Positions 1-7,168 of a stretch of 9,373 bases of DNA are shown in pieces. The stretch's first letter is position 1. Each line of letters starts with the position of its first letter. Origin of the DNA: Peptoniphilaceae bacterium (lineage in GTDB: Bacteria; Bacillota; Clostridia; Tissierellales; Peptoniphilaceae); contig JASBZD010000046.1 of the NCBI GenBank assembly GCA_029983595.1, positions 1 to 9,373 of the forward strand, in the 5' to 3' direction. The notes under the pieces were generated by a model. That model was not told where the DNA came from. It did not search any database and was given only the letters and a program-made list of their open reading frames with translations. A program made the translations under genes and the position numbers.

Positions 1-1023
1 TTCTCATCAGTTGTCTATATTATTAAAGATAAATATATTGGATTTTATAATCTCGGCTCAGATGTAGAAAGTCTAGCTAATGAGTATATAAAAATATTAA
101 ATATAGGTTATATATTTGTTTTTCTAAACCCCCTATTTTCTCAAAGCTATAACTCACTAGGAGATTCAAAAACTCCATTTTTAATAAACTCAATTGGTCT
201 GATTTTTAATATAATTTTAGACCCAATTCTAATATTTGGTTATTTAGGATTTAAACCACTAGGTATTAGAGGTGCTGCAATAGCTACAGTTTTATCACAG
301 TCTTTAGTTTCAATAATATTAATATTCTCAATTCTAAATTCAAAAGATGTAATTAGAAATAGTCTTAGAAAATTTTATGTAGATATTAAATGGATTTCTA
401 GAATATTTAAACTTGGACTACCTACAGCTTTAATTTCAAGTATCCACGCATTTGTAACGATAATTTTAAATAAATATATGGCTAGTTTTGGGCCTAAACC
501 AGTTGCAGTATATTCTATAGGTTCACAGATAGAATCTATAACTTGGATGACTACAGAAGGGATACAGGTAGCAATAGCTGCACTAGTAGCTCAAAATTTT
601 GGAGCTTCACTTTATGATAGAGTTCAAAAATCTATTAAGGAAGGTATAAAATTAGCATTTTTTATCGGTCTATTCTCGACTTCAGTACTTTTTATATTTA
701 GAAATGGATTATTTAAAATCTTTGTACCTAATGACGCAGAGGCTATAAGACTTGGCGGAATATATCTAGCTATTTTATCACTTTCACAGATTATGGCGGC
801 TATTGAAATAGCTTCTACTGGAGCTTTTAATGGACTTTCAGATACTAAAACGCCATTTTATATTTCTGCTACTTTCAACCTCTTAAGAATACCTCTTTCA
901 AAAATTTTAATCGGATTTATTGGAGTATATGGAGTATGGGCATCTATGACTATTAGTTCTAATTTAAAAGGGCTAATCGAATTGATTTTATTAAGAAAAA
1001 AGTCAAAAAGGATATTTAAATGA
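1..1023 (+). CDS. MATE family efflux transporter (5'-truncated by window edge)
   Basis: The reading frame is open from base 1 to the TGA at 1021-1023, giving 340 residues. MATE proteins usually have about 450, so roughly the first 110 (the first few helices) lie off the window. MATE transporters sit in the cytoplasmic membrane and export cationic drugs or metabolites in exchange for Na+ or H+. The family's two-lobed internal repeat is visible: NSLGDSKTPF at fragment residues 51-60 and NGLSDTKTPF at 277-286, each followed by a long hydrophobic helix. Other hydrophobic segments, together with GIRGAAIATVLSQ and VWASMTISS, fit the fold. An internal ATG at 478 is not the start, because homologous sequence continues upstream of it. 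The stop overlaps the next gene's start (ATGA), so the two are probably cotranscribed and translationally coupled. Substrate cannot be told from sequence. The family call is firm. Confidence 0.93.
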   Translation, partial: FSSVVYIIKDKYIGFYNLGSDVESLANEYIKILNIGYIFVFLNPLFSQSYNSLGDSKTPFLINSIGLIFNIILDPILIFGYLGFKPLGIRGAAIATVLSQSLVSIILIFSILNSKDVIRNSLRKFYVDIKWISRIFKLGLPTALISSIHAFVTIILNKYMASFGPKPVAVYSIGSQIESITWMTTEGIQVAIAALVAQNFGASLYDRVQKSIKEGIKLAFFIGLFSTSVLFIFRNGLFKIFVPNDAEAIRLGGIYLAILSLSQIMAAIEIASTGAFNGLSDTKTPFYISATFNLLRIPLSKILIGFIGVYGVWASMTISSNLKGLIELILLRKKSKRIFK

Positions 1024-1952
1024 TAATAATAGAAAAAGAAATAAATTCTAATAGCGAAAATCTTATACCCGAAAACTCCATATTTTATGATATTGAAACT
1101 ACAGGATTTAAAAGAAATCGAGATAGAATATATTTAATAGGCACTTTAGCTAAAATAAATGGAAAATTTATTCTAAAACAGTATTTGACAGAATCGCAAG
1201 AAGAGGAAAAAATCCTAATAAAAAAGTTTTTAGAAGATATAGAGGGATTTGAAACCCTAATTAGTTTTAATGGCGAGGCATTCGATAAGGGCTATATTGA
1301 AGAAAGGGCAAAAAAATATAAAATACCAGTAGATCTAGATAAATATAACTCATTAGATATTTATAAAATAATAAAAGCCCAGTCCTATCTTCTAGAAGTA
1401 GAAAATTTTAAACTAAAAACTCTAGAAAGACATATAGGTATAATCAGAGAAGACGTATTTACTGGTGGTGAGCTGATATCAATATACTACGAGTTTGAAA
1501 ATGGTAAACGCGATTTAGAAAAAATTATTCTACTTCATAATGAAGAAGATATTTTAAATATGCCTAATCTATTTTTAATTTTGGCAGAGATAGAAAAGCT
1601 AAATACCATAAAAATAGATTCTATAAACTTAGTAGTAAAAGATATAAAACTAAAAAAGGATTCACTGGAGATAGCTGGAAAATCTAATATAAAAAATGGC
1701 TACTTTGAGTCATATAATAAAAGGCTAGTTATAGAAAATTACGAATTTAAATTTTTCTCAATAGTAAATCGCGGATATTATGACGAATCTAGAACTTGTG
1801 TATTTATAGAAAGAGAAGATATGGATCTGGTAGAATGTTATGAAATCACGACTCCAGATGGACTATATTTACTGAAGTTTGATAAAGATAATCTATATAA
1901 ACATATATTTAATTATTTTAATGAAAGTATACGTAGTTTAATGGGTCTTTAG
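1020..1952 (+). CDS. YprB/MrfB-like ribonuclease H-fold exonuclease
   Basis: This 310-residue protein has an N-terminal RNase H-like/DnaQ-fold exonuclease domain (about residues 15-195). The metal-binding set is complete: D24 and E26 in FYDIETTGF, D89 in SFNGEAFDKGYIE, and H173 and D177 in HNEEDILN, with a supporting SLDIYK at 111-116. This D-E...D...H-x3-D pattern is that of YprB, the predicted exonuclease called MrfB in Bacillus subtilis, where it works with the helicase MrfA in repair of mitomycin damage. Residues about 200-310 form a separate acidic, beta-rich tail that I do not recognise. It does not look like the TPR tail of the B. subtilis protein, and no mrfA-like helicase is in the window. 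The ATG at 1020 overlaps the MATE stop and has AAGGA at 1008-1012, seven bases upstream. Activity on DNA or RNA is inferred from the family. Confidence 0.85.
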   Translation: MIIIEKEINSNSENLIPENSIFYDIETTGFKRNRDRIYLIGTLAKINGKFILKQYLTESQEEEKILIKKFLEDIEGFETLISFNGEAFDKGYIEERAKKYKIPVDLDKYNSLDIYKIIKAQSYLLEVENFKLKTLERHIGIIREDVFTGGELISIYYEFENGKRDLEKIILLHNEEDILNMPNLFLILAEIEKLNTIKIDSINLVVKDIKLKKDSLEIAGKSNIKNGYFESYNKRLVIENYEFKFFSIVNRGYYDESRTCVFIEREDMDLVECYEITTPDGLYLLKFDKDNLYKHIFNYFNESIRSLMGL

Positions 1953-1973
1953 GTATAATAAAGGCTTATTTTA

Positions 1974-1989
1974 TGATATAATTTAGCTA
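1974..1989 (+). promoter_or_regulatory. Extended -10 promoter for argS
   Basis: TGATATAAT at 1974-1982 is a perfect extended -10 element (TG-n-TATAAT). No good -35 hexamer lies 16-18 bases upstream, as is common for extended -10 promoters. The start of transcription would be near 1989, leaving an untranslated leader of about 23 bases. The sequence TATAAT-T-TAGCTA-ATTATA at 1977-1995 is a near-perfect dyad across the -10 and start region and could bind a regulator, but such dyads are common in AT-rich DNA. The assignment rests on sequence match only. Confidence 0.6.
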
Positions 1990-1997
1990 ATTATAAT

Positions 1998-2014
1998 AAG
2001 GGGATTTTATTTTG
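1998..2014 (+). promoter_or_regulatory. Ribosome binding site that fixes the argS TTG start
   Basis: AAGGGGA at 1998-2004 lies seven bases before the TTG at 2012-2014. No in-frame ATG occurs close by: the next methionine codon is residue 16, inside the conserved N-terminal domain. The TTG is therefore the credible start. Confidence 0.75.
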
Positions 2015-3697
2015 ATTAATTATAAAGAAGAAATAGCAAAACTAATCGAATCAAATATGGAGACTGATACAAATATTTATAACCTGATCGAGACTCCACC
2101 AAATAAAGAAATGGGCGATTTTGCAGTGCCTATGTTTTCTTTTGCAAAAATTTTAAAAAAAGCACCTAACATGATAGCTTCAGATATTTCTGAAAAGCTA
2201 GAATCTGAATATTTTATAAAAATTGAAGCTAATGGTCCATATATTAACTTTTTTATAAATCCTGATATTGTCGTAAAAGATGTTTTATCAGAGATATTAA
2301 AGTCTAATGAAAATTATGGAAAAACTGATATTGGTAAAGGAAGAAATGTTACACTAGACTTCTCTAGCCCAAATATCGCAAAACCATTCCATATCGGTCA
2401 TCTAAGATCGACAGTTATAGGAAATGCTATTAGAAATATCTATGATGCACTAGGGTTTAATACTATAGCCATAAATCATATGGGTGACTATGGAACTCAG
2501 TTTGGGATGCTTATTACTGCTTATAAGCTTTGGGGCGATGAAAATGCCGTAAGAGAAAATCCAATTCCTGAACTATTAAAATTATATATTAGAATAAATA
2601 GTGAAGCTGAAGAAGATGAAAGCCTTAGAGATGAGGCTAGAGCCTGGTTTAAAAAGTTGGAAGAAGGCGATGAAGAAGCAGTCTCTCTATGGACTTTTTT
2701 CAGAGAAGAATCTATAAAAGAGTTTAATAGAGTATATAAAATGCTAGATATAGAATTTGACTCATATAATGGAGAAGCATTCTATTCAGATAAAATGGAA
2801 CCAGTTATCGAAAAACTAGATAAAAAGGGGCTTTTAAAAGAGGACGATTCTACTACTATAGTAGACTTAGATGAATATGATATGCCTCCAATGCTTATTA
2901 AAAAATCTGATGGTTCCACACTTTACGCAACTCGTGATTTAGCTGCAGCACATTATAGAAAAGACACTTATGACTTTTACAAAAATATATATGTAGTAGG
3001 TTCACAACAAATACTTCACTTTAGACAATTATTTAAAGTTTTAGAACTAATGGGAAATGACTGGGCAGATGACTGTGTCCATGTAACTTTCGGTATGGTA
3101 AGTCTTCCAGATGGTACTTTATCTACTCGTAAAGGAAATATCGTATATCTTGAAGATGTACTTTTAACTTCTATTGAGAAAACTAAAAATATTATTGCTG
3201 ATCGAGATATAGAAGATAAAGAAAAACTAGCCTCTGATATAGGTATAGGTGCAGTAGTATTCCAAGAGCTATTTAATGATAGAAATAAAGATTATGTATT
3301 TGATTGGGATAAATTATTAAGTTTTGAGGGAGAAACTGGACCTTATGTTCAATATACACACGCTAGAATCTCATCTCTACTAAAAAAAGGTGACTTTAAT
3401 AATGAAACTTCAATAGACTATTCTCTACTTAAAGAACCAGAAGAAATAGAGATAATAAAACATCTAGCAAAATTCCCAGAAGTAATAATAGAAGCTGGCG
3501 AAAAATACCAGCCATTTATAATTACTAGATTTATAGTAGCTTTATGCCAAATGTATAACTCATATTATGCTTCAACTTCAATTTTAACAGATGATAAAAA
3601 ATTAAAAGAAGCAAGACTAGCACTAAGCTTTGCAGTAAAAACTACTATAAAAAATGGACTTGAAATTCTAGGAATTAAAGCACCAGAAAAAATGTAA
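2012..3697 (+). CDS. argS: Arginyl-tRNA synthetase
   Basis: This cytoplasmic class Ia aminoacyl-tRNA synthetase charges tRNA-Arg with arginine using ATP. Its 561 residues match the usual length of about 550-580. The N-terminal tRNA-binding (Add-1) domain covers about residues 1-85, with PPNKEMGDFAVPMF. The ATP-binding HIGH motif is at 127-130 within SPNIAKPFHIGHLRST, and GDYGTQFG follows. The KMSKS equivalent is the ArgS form LSTRKGN at 370-376. The C-terminal helical anticodon-binding (DALR) domain includes GPYVQYTHARI and ends in the typical LGIKAPEKM. Translation starts at TTG. The gene has its own extended -10 promoter and ends 15 bases before a strong terminator, so it is probably monocistronic, perhaps with some read-through from the exonuclease gene. 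No T-box leader is present. The call is near certain. Confidence 0.98.
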   Translation: MINYKEEIAKLIESNMETDTNIYNLIETPPNKEMGDFAVPMFSFAKILKKAPNMIASDISEKLESEYFIKIEANGPYINFFINPDIVVKDVLSEILKSNENYGKTDIGKGRNVTLDFSSPNIAKPFHIGHLRSTVIGNAIRNIYDALGFNTIAINHMGDYGTQFGMLITAYKLWGDENAVRENPIPELLKLYIRINSEAEEDESLRDEARAWFKKLEEGDEEAVSLWTFFREESIKEFNRVYKMLDIEFDSYNGEAFYSDKMEPVIEKLDKKGLLKEDDSTTIVDLDEYDMPPMLIKKSDGSTLYATRDLAAAHYRKDTYDFYKNIYVVGSQQILHFRQLFKVLELMGNDWADDCVHVTFGMVSLPDGTLSTRKGNIVYLEDVLLTSIEKTKNIIADRDIEDKEKLASDIGIGAVVFQELFNDRNKDYVFDWDKLLSFEGETGPYVQYTHARISSLLKKGDFNNETSIDYSLLKEPEEIEIIKHLAKFPEVIIEAGEKYQPFIITRFIVALCQMYNSYYASTSILTDDKKLKEARLALSFAVKTTIKNGLEILGIKAPEKM

Positions 3698-3712
3698 AGT
3701 ATGTAAAAAATT

Positions 3713-3743
3713 AGCACTTTAGAAAAATCTAAAGTGCTTTTTT
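3713..3743 (+). terminator. Bidirectional intrinsic terminator (repeat copy 1) between argS and the binding-protein gene
   Basis: A perfect 11-bp stem, AGCACTTTAGA (3713-3723) with TCTAAAGTGCT (3728-3738), encloses an AAAA loop and is followed by T residues to 3743. Read on the - strand it is followed by AATTTTTT, so it can also end the B12 uptake operon, whose last stop codon is at 3745-3747. The whole 31-nt unit is identical to the terminator at 7918-7948. Confidence 0.93.
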
Positions 3744-3744
3744 G

Positions 3745-4965
3745 TTATTTACCATTCCATTTATAAAAGTAAGTTGAATCTGAAGGAAGTAGTGGAAGAT
3801 ACTTTTCCATAAATTCTTTATTTTCTTTTTCTGGATCAAATTCTTTAAAATACTCTGGATAAGCTGCTTTGCCAATAAAAGTTATTACAGTATAATCTCT
3901 CATCGATCTAATAATATCATTTTCATAAGTATATAATTCACCATTCTTTATGGCATCAAGATGTTCCCAACCTTCTCTTGAAGTAGCTAATTCATTTAAT
4001 GAATTCTCAGATTTTTCTTTATCAATTCCTAAGCCGGATTGAACTGATACAGTATTTGGGCTATCAAAGTTGGAACCTTCAACAAAAATTAAATCTGGAT
4101 TAGTTTTTAAAACATATTCTGGATTTACATCTCCAACTTTAGATTCTGGATAAATGTCTTCATATATATTTTTAACTCTTACTATATTGGCAATTTGTCC
4201 TGTATATCCAATCTTACCTGTTGATTTTCCATAATCTTTAAATGTAGGTAAAGCTGATCTCATTTCATAATACGCTGTTTTTCTTTCATTTTCAGGAATT
4301 GAATTTACAATCTCATCTATTCTATTGCGCTTTTCTTTATAATTAGCAATAAGTTCCTCTGCTCTCTCTTCTTTGCCAAAAATTTGACCAATAATTCTAC
4401 ACGATTTTTCGTGTCCTTCTATAGACATATCAGTAAAATCAATAAATACAACAGGTATACCTAAATCCTCTAGAGACTTAATCTGATTTTCTCCTATACC
4501 ATTATACTGATAGTTAGCAAAGATAACTACGTCTGGTTTAGTTGATACTAATTTTTCAAAATCAAAATCATTTTGAATTACCGACCCCACATCTACTATA
4601 TCTTTAAATCCTGATGCTTTTTCCTCTAGGATATTCCAAAAAGGTTTAGCATAATTTTTTGTATCATACACTGATGTAGAGCCAACTCTCTCAAATATAT
4701 CTGGCCCTCCTACTTCCATTAAGTTAGTATAAAAAAATGGATAGTACGCATTCTTTATAGGTCTTTTTACAGTTACTTCTCTACCTCTTACATCTGTTAT
4801 AGTAATTTCATCGCTTATCTCTTTATCATGATTAGATGAAGCAGTAGTTTCAGTTTGAGCCTCGCTCTCTTTATTTTTTGAAGTAGATTCTTTTTTAGAA
4901 CTACCACAACCTACCATAAGTACCAGTGCTAATAATAACAATAAAAATTTTTTTGTTTTTTTCAT
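3745..4965 (-). CDS. btuF: Cobalamin ABC transporter substrate-binding lipoprotein (BtuF-like)
   Basis: This 406-residue exported lipoprotein would capture corrinoid outside the membrane and deliver it to the permease. Residues 1-19 form a signal peptide (KKTKK, then a leucine-rich core) ending in the lipobox MVG-C20, the diacylglycerol-modified cysteine. A Ser/Lys/Glu/Thr-rich linker runs to about residue 52. A class III periplasmic-binding fold (Peripla_BP_2) follows, opening with ITITDVRGREVTVKRP and including STKPDVVIFANYQ and NPEYVLKTNPDLIFVEG. The start has a strong AAGGAG-type site with good spacing. It is the third gene of the operon, 28 bp after the ATPase, and ends at a hairpin terminator. 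The fold alone would fit an iron-siderophore or heme binder. The cobalamin assignment comes from the riboswitch heading the operon. Confidence 0.85.
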   Translation of the reverse strand: MKKTKKFLLLLLALVLMVGCGSSKKESTSKNKESEAQTETTASSNHDKEISDEITITDVRGREVTVKRPIKNAYYPFFYTNLMEVGGPDIFERVGSTSVYDTKNYAKPFWNILEEKASGFKDIVDVGSVIQNDFDFEKLVSTKPDVVIFANYQYNGIGENQIKSLEDLGIPVVFIDFTDMSIEGHEKSCRIIGQIFGKEERAEELIANYKEKRNRIDEIVNSIPENERKTAYYEMRSALPTFKDYGKSTGKIGYTGQIANIVRVKNIYEDIYPESKVGDVNPEYVLKTNPDLIFVEGSNFDSPNTVSVQSGLGIDKEKSENSLNELATSREGWEHLDAIKNGELYTYENDIIRSMRDYTVITFIGKAAYPEYFKEFDPEKENKEFMEKYLPLLPSDSTYFYKWNGK

Positions 4966-4993
4966 TTTTATCTCCTTAAATTTATTAAAAAAG

Positions 4994-5740
4994 CTATAAG
5001 GTATCTATAGGTAAAATTGATTTGTAACTATTTAATGTCTCCGTTACATCAACTTTAACGTTATAAACATCTTCTAGAACTTCTTTTTTTATTATGTTCT
5101 TATTTTCTCCCTCTAAGACTATTTGACCTTCTTCTATTACATAAAAATAGTCTATAAACCTGCTCATAAGTGATAAGTCATGAAGCACAATTATCGTTAT
5201 GCATTTATTTTTATATGTATAGTCTTTTAATATTTTCATATACTCAATTTGGTTAGAAATATCTAAAGCTGAAGTAGGCTCATCAGCAAATATTAGCTTA
5301 GGAGATTTTACAAGCGCCTGTGCTAATAAAACCATCTGCTTTTGCCCGCCAGATAGTGAACTAAAACTTCTATTTGAGATTAATTCTATATCTAATTTTT
5401 TAATGATATTATCGACTTTAGTTAAAGTTTCTTCATCTATTTTCCATGATAAATTTTGATATAAGCCAAGAAGAATTACTTCATATACTGTATACTCCGT
5501 CTCAAGATTTACTGTTTGAGAAATATAAGAATAATCAATTGGATTTAGTTTTTCATCATTATATTTCACATCACCGAATGCATTTGTAATGCCTAATATA
5601 CTTTTTAAAAACATTGACTTACCTGATCCATTTACACCAATAATTCCATTTAATATAGAATCTTTAAAGTCTGCATTTATATTAAATAATATATTCTTTT
5701 TAGAAATATCTAGATTTATATTTGACACATTTAAATTCAT
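4994..5740 (-). CDS. btuD: Cobalamin ABC transporter ATP-binding protein (BtuD-like)
   Basis: This 248-residue cytoplasmic ATPase powers the importer by binding the permease dimer. All ABC motifs are present: Walker A GVNGSGKS (35-42), Q-loop Q75, signature LSGGQKQ (129-135), Walker B LIFADEP with E154, D-loop SALD (157-160) and H-loop H187 in IVLHD. It has the FepC/BtuD size and layout. The start ATG overlaps the permease stop (ATGA), indicating translational coupling, and AGGA lies six bases upstream within the permease end. Substrate is not visible in the ATPase itself. The cobalamin call comes from the operon's riboswitch. Confidence 0.92.
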   Translation of the reverse strand: MNLNVSNINLDISKKNILFNINADFKDSILNGIIGVNGSGKSMFLKSILGITNAFGDVKYNDEKLNPIDYSYISQTVNLETEYTVYEVILLGLYQNLSWKIDEETLTKVDNIIKKLDIELISNRSFSSLSGGQKQMVLLAQALVKSPKLIFADEPTSALDISNQIEYMKILKDYTYKNKCITIIVLHDLSLMSRFIDYFYVIEEGQIVLEGENKNIIKKEVLEDVYNVKVDVTETLNSYKSILPIDTL

Positions 5741-6747
5741 TTTCTTTCCTTTCCAAAAATTATATAAGCCATAAACGGAACGCCAAGTATATTAGTTATT
5801 ATACCAACTGGTAAAAGTCCACCTGGAATTATTAATTTAGAAATAATTGATGCAAGTAGTAAAACTACAGCCCCTAATAATGCCGAAGCTGGTAGTGTAT
5901 ATCTTGAATCATTACCTAAAATAAATCTAGATAAGTGAGGAGCTATTAATCCAACAAATCCAATTGTTCCAACATATGAAATAGCTATAGCAGTAACTAT
6001 GGAACTTCCGAAAAAAAATATTTTTCTAGTTCTTTCAACATTTAATCCCATAGCTTGAGCTTGGTCTTCCGACAATGATAAGAGATTTAAATCCCATGAT
6101 TTTAAATATAAATAAATAAAACATATTGTAAAAGTAATTGCAATAACTAACACACTTGTCCAAGATGCTCTCTCAAAAGAACCAAATGTCCATTGAATAA
6201 TTTGTTGAACCTGTTTTTCATCCGCTATATATTGTAAAAGAGATGTCATAGCCTGAAAAAAGAAATTAAGTATAACCCCAAAAAGTATCATTGTTCTAGA
6301 GTCCATTCGTTTTATATTAAGTGTGAATAACATTATATATGTACAGAAAAATGTAAATAGAATCGCTGAAATCTGTGTATTAATAGCAGGCATTAAAAAT
6401 GGAAATCCAGTAATAATACTAAGTGCAGCTCCTGTAGAGGCAGCAGATGATATTCCAAGTGTAAATGGATTAGCTATTGGGTTTTTTAAAATATTCTGAA
6501 TACAATATCCTGCAAGACCAAGCGATGTACCAACTACTAAGCACGTAAAAGTTTTAGGCAATCTAAATTTAAACATAATTACCCTTTCTATAGATTCCCC
6601 ATTAATAGTATTCCACGGGAGTAAAATTCTTAAATCGACATCATAATATCCTATTGTTAAATCAGCAATACATAAAACTATTAAAACAATAAATAATATA
6701 AATAATGAAATTTTTCTTTTTCTTGTGAGATTTTTATAAAAGTCCAT
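5737..6747 (-). CDS. btuC: Cobalamin ABC transporter permease, FecCD family (BtuC-like)
   Basis: This is the membrane channel of the importer, working as a homodimer. It is hydrophobic throughout with about ten helices. FecCD hallmarks include FRLPKTFTCLVVGTSLGLAG, ILKNPIANPFTLGISSAA, the coupling region QAMGLNVERTRKIF, GTIGFVGLIAPHLSR and the C-terminal LPVGIITNILGVPFM. I place the start at the ATG at 6747-6745, giving 336 residues, normal for the family. A longer frame from a TTG at 6810 adds 21 residues, but those codons are a Rho-independent terminator hairpin and T-tract downstream of a riboswitch, so they are leader rather than protein. The chosen ATG has only a weak site (TTGGT, seven bases upstream). 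It is the first gene of the operon and overlaps the ATPase start. Confidence 0.9.
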   Translation of the reverse strand: MDFYKNLTRKRKISLFILFIVLIVLCIADLTIGYYDVDLRILLPWNTINGESIERVIMFKFRLPKTFTCLVVGTSLGLAGYCIQNILKNPIANPFTLGISSAASTGAALSIITGFPFLMPAINTQISAILFTFFCTYIMLFTLNIKRMDSRTMILFGVILNFFFQAMTSLLQYIADEKQVQQIIQWTFGSFERASWTSVLVIAITFTICFIYLYLKSWDLNLLSLSEDQAQAMGLNVERTRKIFFFGSSIVTAIAISYVGTIGFVGLIAPHLSRFILGNDSRYTLPASALLGAVVLLLASIISKLIIPGGLLPVGIITNILGVPFMAYIIFGKERK

Positions 6748-6759
6748 AAATTTACCAAT

Positions 6760-6789
6760 AAAAAAAGTATAGACATATCGCCTATACTT
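6760..6789 (-). terminator. Riboswitch-controlled intrinsic terminator before the permease gene
   Basis: On the - strand AAGTATAG (6789 to 6782) pairs perfectly with CTATACTT (6772 to 6765) around the loop GCGATATGT, followed directly by seven T residues (6766-6760). It lies 13 bp before the permease ATG at 6747 and downstream of the cobalamin aptamer, the usual place for a transcriptional expression platform. The loop segment GCGATAT is perfectly complementary to ATATCGC at 6827-6821, a likely antiterminator pairing. Confidence 0.85.
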
Positions 6790-6809
6790 AGAATAATCAA
6801 AAAAATACA

Positions 6810-6984
6810 ATCGTATCCACGCGATATTTTAAAATTTATGCATGTATTCTGACTCCTGCTTAGCAGTTTATAAGCCTTCCCAATTTCTCAGTGGCATATT
6901 TATAAACCTATCAGTTACAGCGGCGGGACCGTTTTGGATTTTCACCAAATTCCATCTTAGCTTTAAATAAAGAACATAAATTAT
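6810..6984 (-). ncRNA. Cobalamin (vitamin B12) riboswitch
   Basis: Read on the - strand the leader holds the conserved cobalamin aptamer in order. AATTTGGTGAAAATCC is followed by CGGTCCCGCCGCTGTAACTGA, then GCCACTG (L5), GGGAAGG, and the B12 box region AGCAGGAGTCAGAATAC. The closing helix P1 is AATTTATG (6982-6975) with CATAAATT (6840-6833). Past the aptamer, ATCG and CGAT (6825-6822 and 6813-6810) make a small hairpin whose loop GTGG (6820-6817) complements CCAC in L5 (6894-6891), the expected L5-L13 kissing contact. Together with the terminator downstream this predicts that cobalamin represses the transporter operon by premature termination. The match to the class is strong. The exact preferred corrinoid is not readable from sequence. 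Confidence 0.95.
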
Positions 6985-6998
6985 ATTCAATTATCGTA

Positions 6999-7027
6999 AT
7001 AATACCACTCTAAATTAAAATAGTCAA
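6999..7027 (-). promoter_or_regulatory. Promoter of the B12 uptake operon
   Basis: On the - strand a -35 TTGACT (7027-7022) and a -10 TATTAT (7004-6999), preceded by TGG, are separated by exactly 17 bp, a good sigma-A-type promoter. Transcription would start near 6992, so the RNA includes the 5' strand of riboswitch helix P1. The leader to the permease ATG would be about 245 nt. Confidence 0.8.
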
Positions 7028-7041
7028 TAAAAATTATTAAA

Positions 7042-7110
7042 CATATATGAAGTTTTTAGCATATATTGTTGTTATATTTATTTTTAGACATATATATAGT
7101 ATCTAAATAG
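7042..7110 (+). other. AT-rich divergent intergenic stretch with CATATAT repeats
   Basis: Between the two back-to-back promoters, CATATAT occurs at 7042-7048, 7060-7066 and 7089-7095. The last two sit in the longer near-repeat TTTTTAG-CATATAT / TTTTTAGA-CATATAT. They could be an operator or AT-rich upstream element for the methyltransferase promoter. In DNA this AT-rich, chance repeats are likely. No open reading frame or RNA gene was seen here. Confidence 0.3.
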
Positions 7111-7139
7111 TTGACAATATAATTCTAAAATGATAATCT
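7111..7139 (+). promoter_or_regulatory. Promoter of the methyltransferase gene
   Basis: A consensus -35 TTGACA (7111-7116) and a -10 TAATCT (7134-7139) with an upstream TG (7131-7132) are 17 bp apart. The start of transcription would be near 7146, giving a leader of about 23 nt. A strong GGAGG (7157-7161) precedes the ATG at 7169 by seven bases. The gene therefore has its own promoter outside riboswitch control. Confidence 0.8.
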
Positions 7140-7168
7140 AACTTAAAAATCTCTCTGGAGGATTACAT

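Noticed and set aside
478..480. Start codon of the MATE gene
   Set aside because: The same frame is open and MATE-like all the way to base 1, including the first copy of the SKTPF repeat, so this ATG is internal.
1953..2011. T-box leader for argS
   Set aside because: The gap is only 59 bp, with no specifier stem or T-box sequence.
3713..3743. Resemblance of AAAGTGC in the terminator stem to the Haemophilus uptake sequence core
   Set aside because: Only part of that 9-mer matches and the host is a low-GC Gram-positive type, so I treat it as chance. The broader idea of a genome-wide repeated terminator is kept as a finding.
5589..5774. Short + strand open frame opposite the ATPase and permease junction
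   Set aside because: It is antisense to the Walker A region of a clear ABC ATPase gene, has no ribosome binding site support and no recognisable protein features.
3745..6747. Iron-siderophore or heme transporter
   Set aside because: The protein families allow it, but the operon is headed by a clear cobalamin riboswitch with an adjoining terminator, which points to corrinoid uptake.
6980..6985. A perfect TATAAT on the - strand as the -10 of the B12 operon
   Set aside because: It would start transcription inside or after the 5' strand of riboswitch helix P1 and has no -35 at 17 bp. The TTGACT/TATTAT pair just upstream gives a full aptamer.
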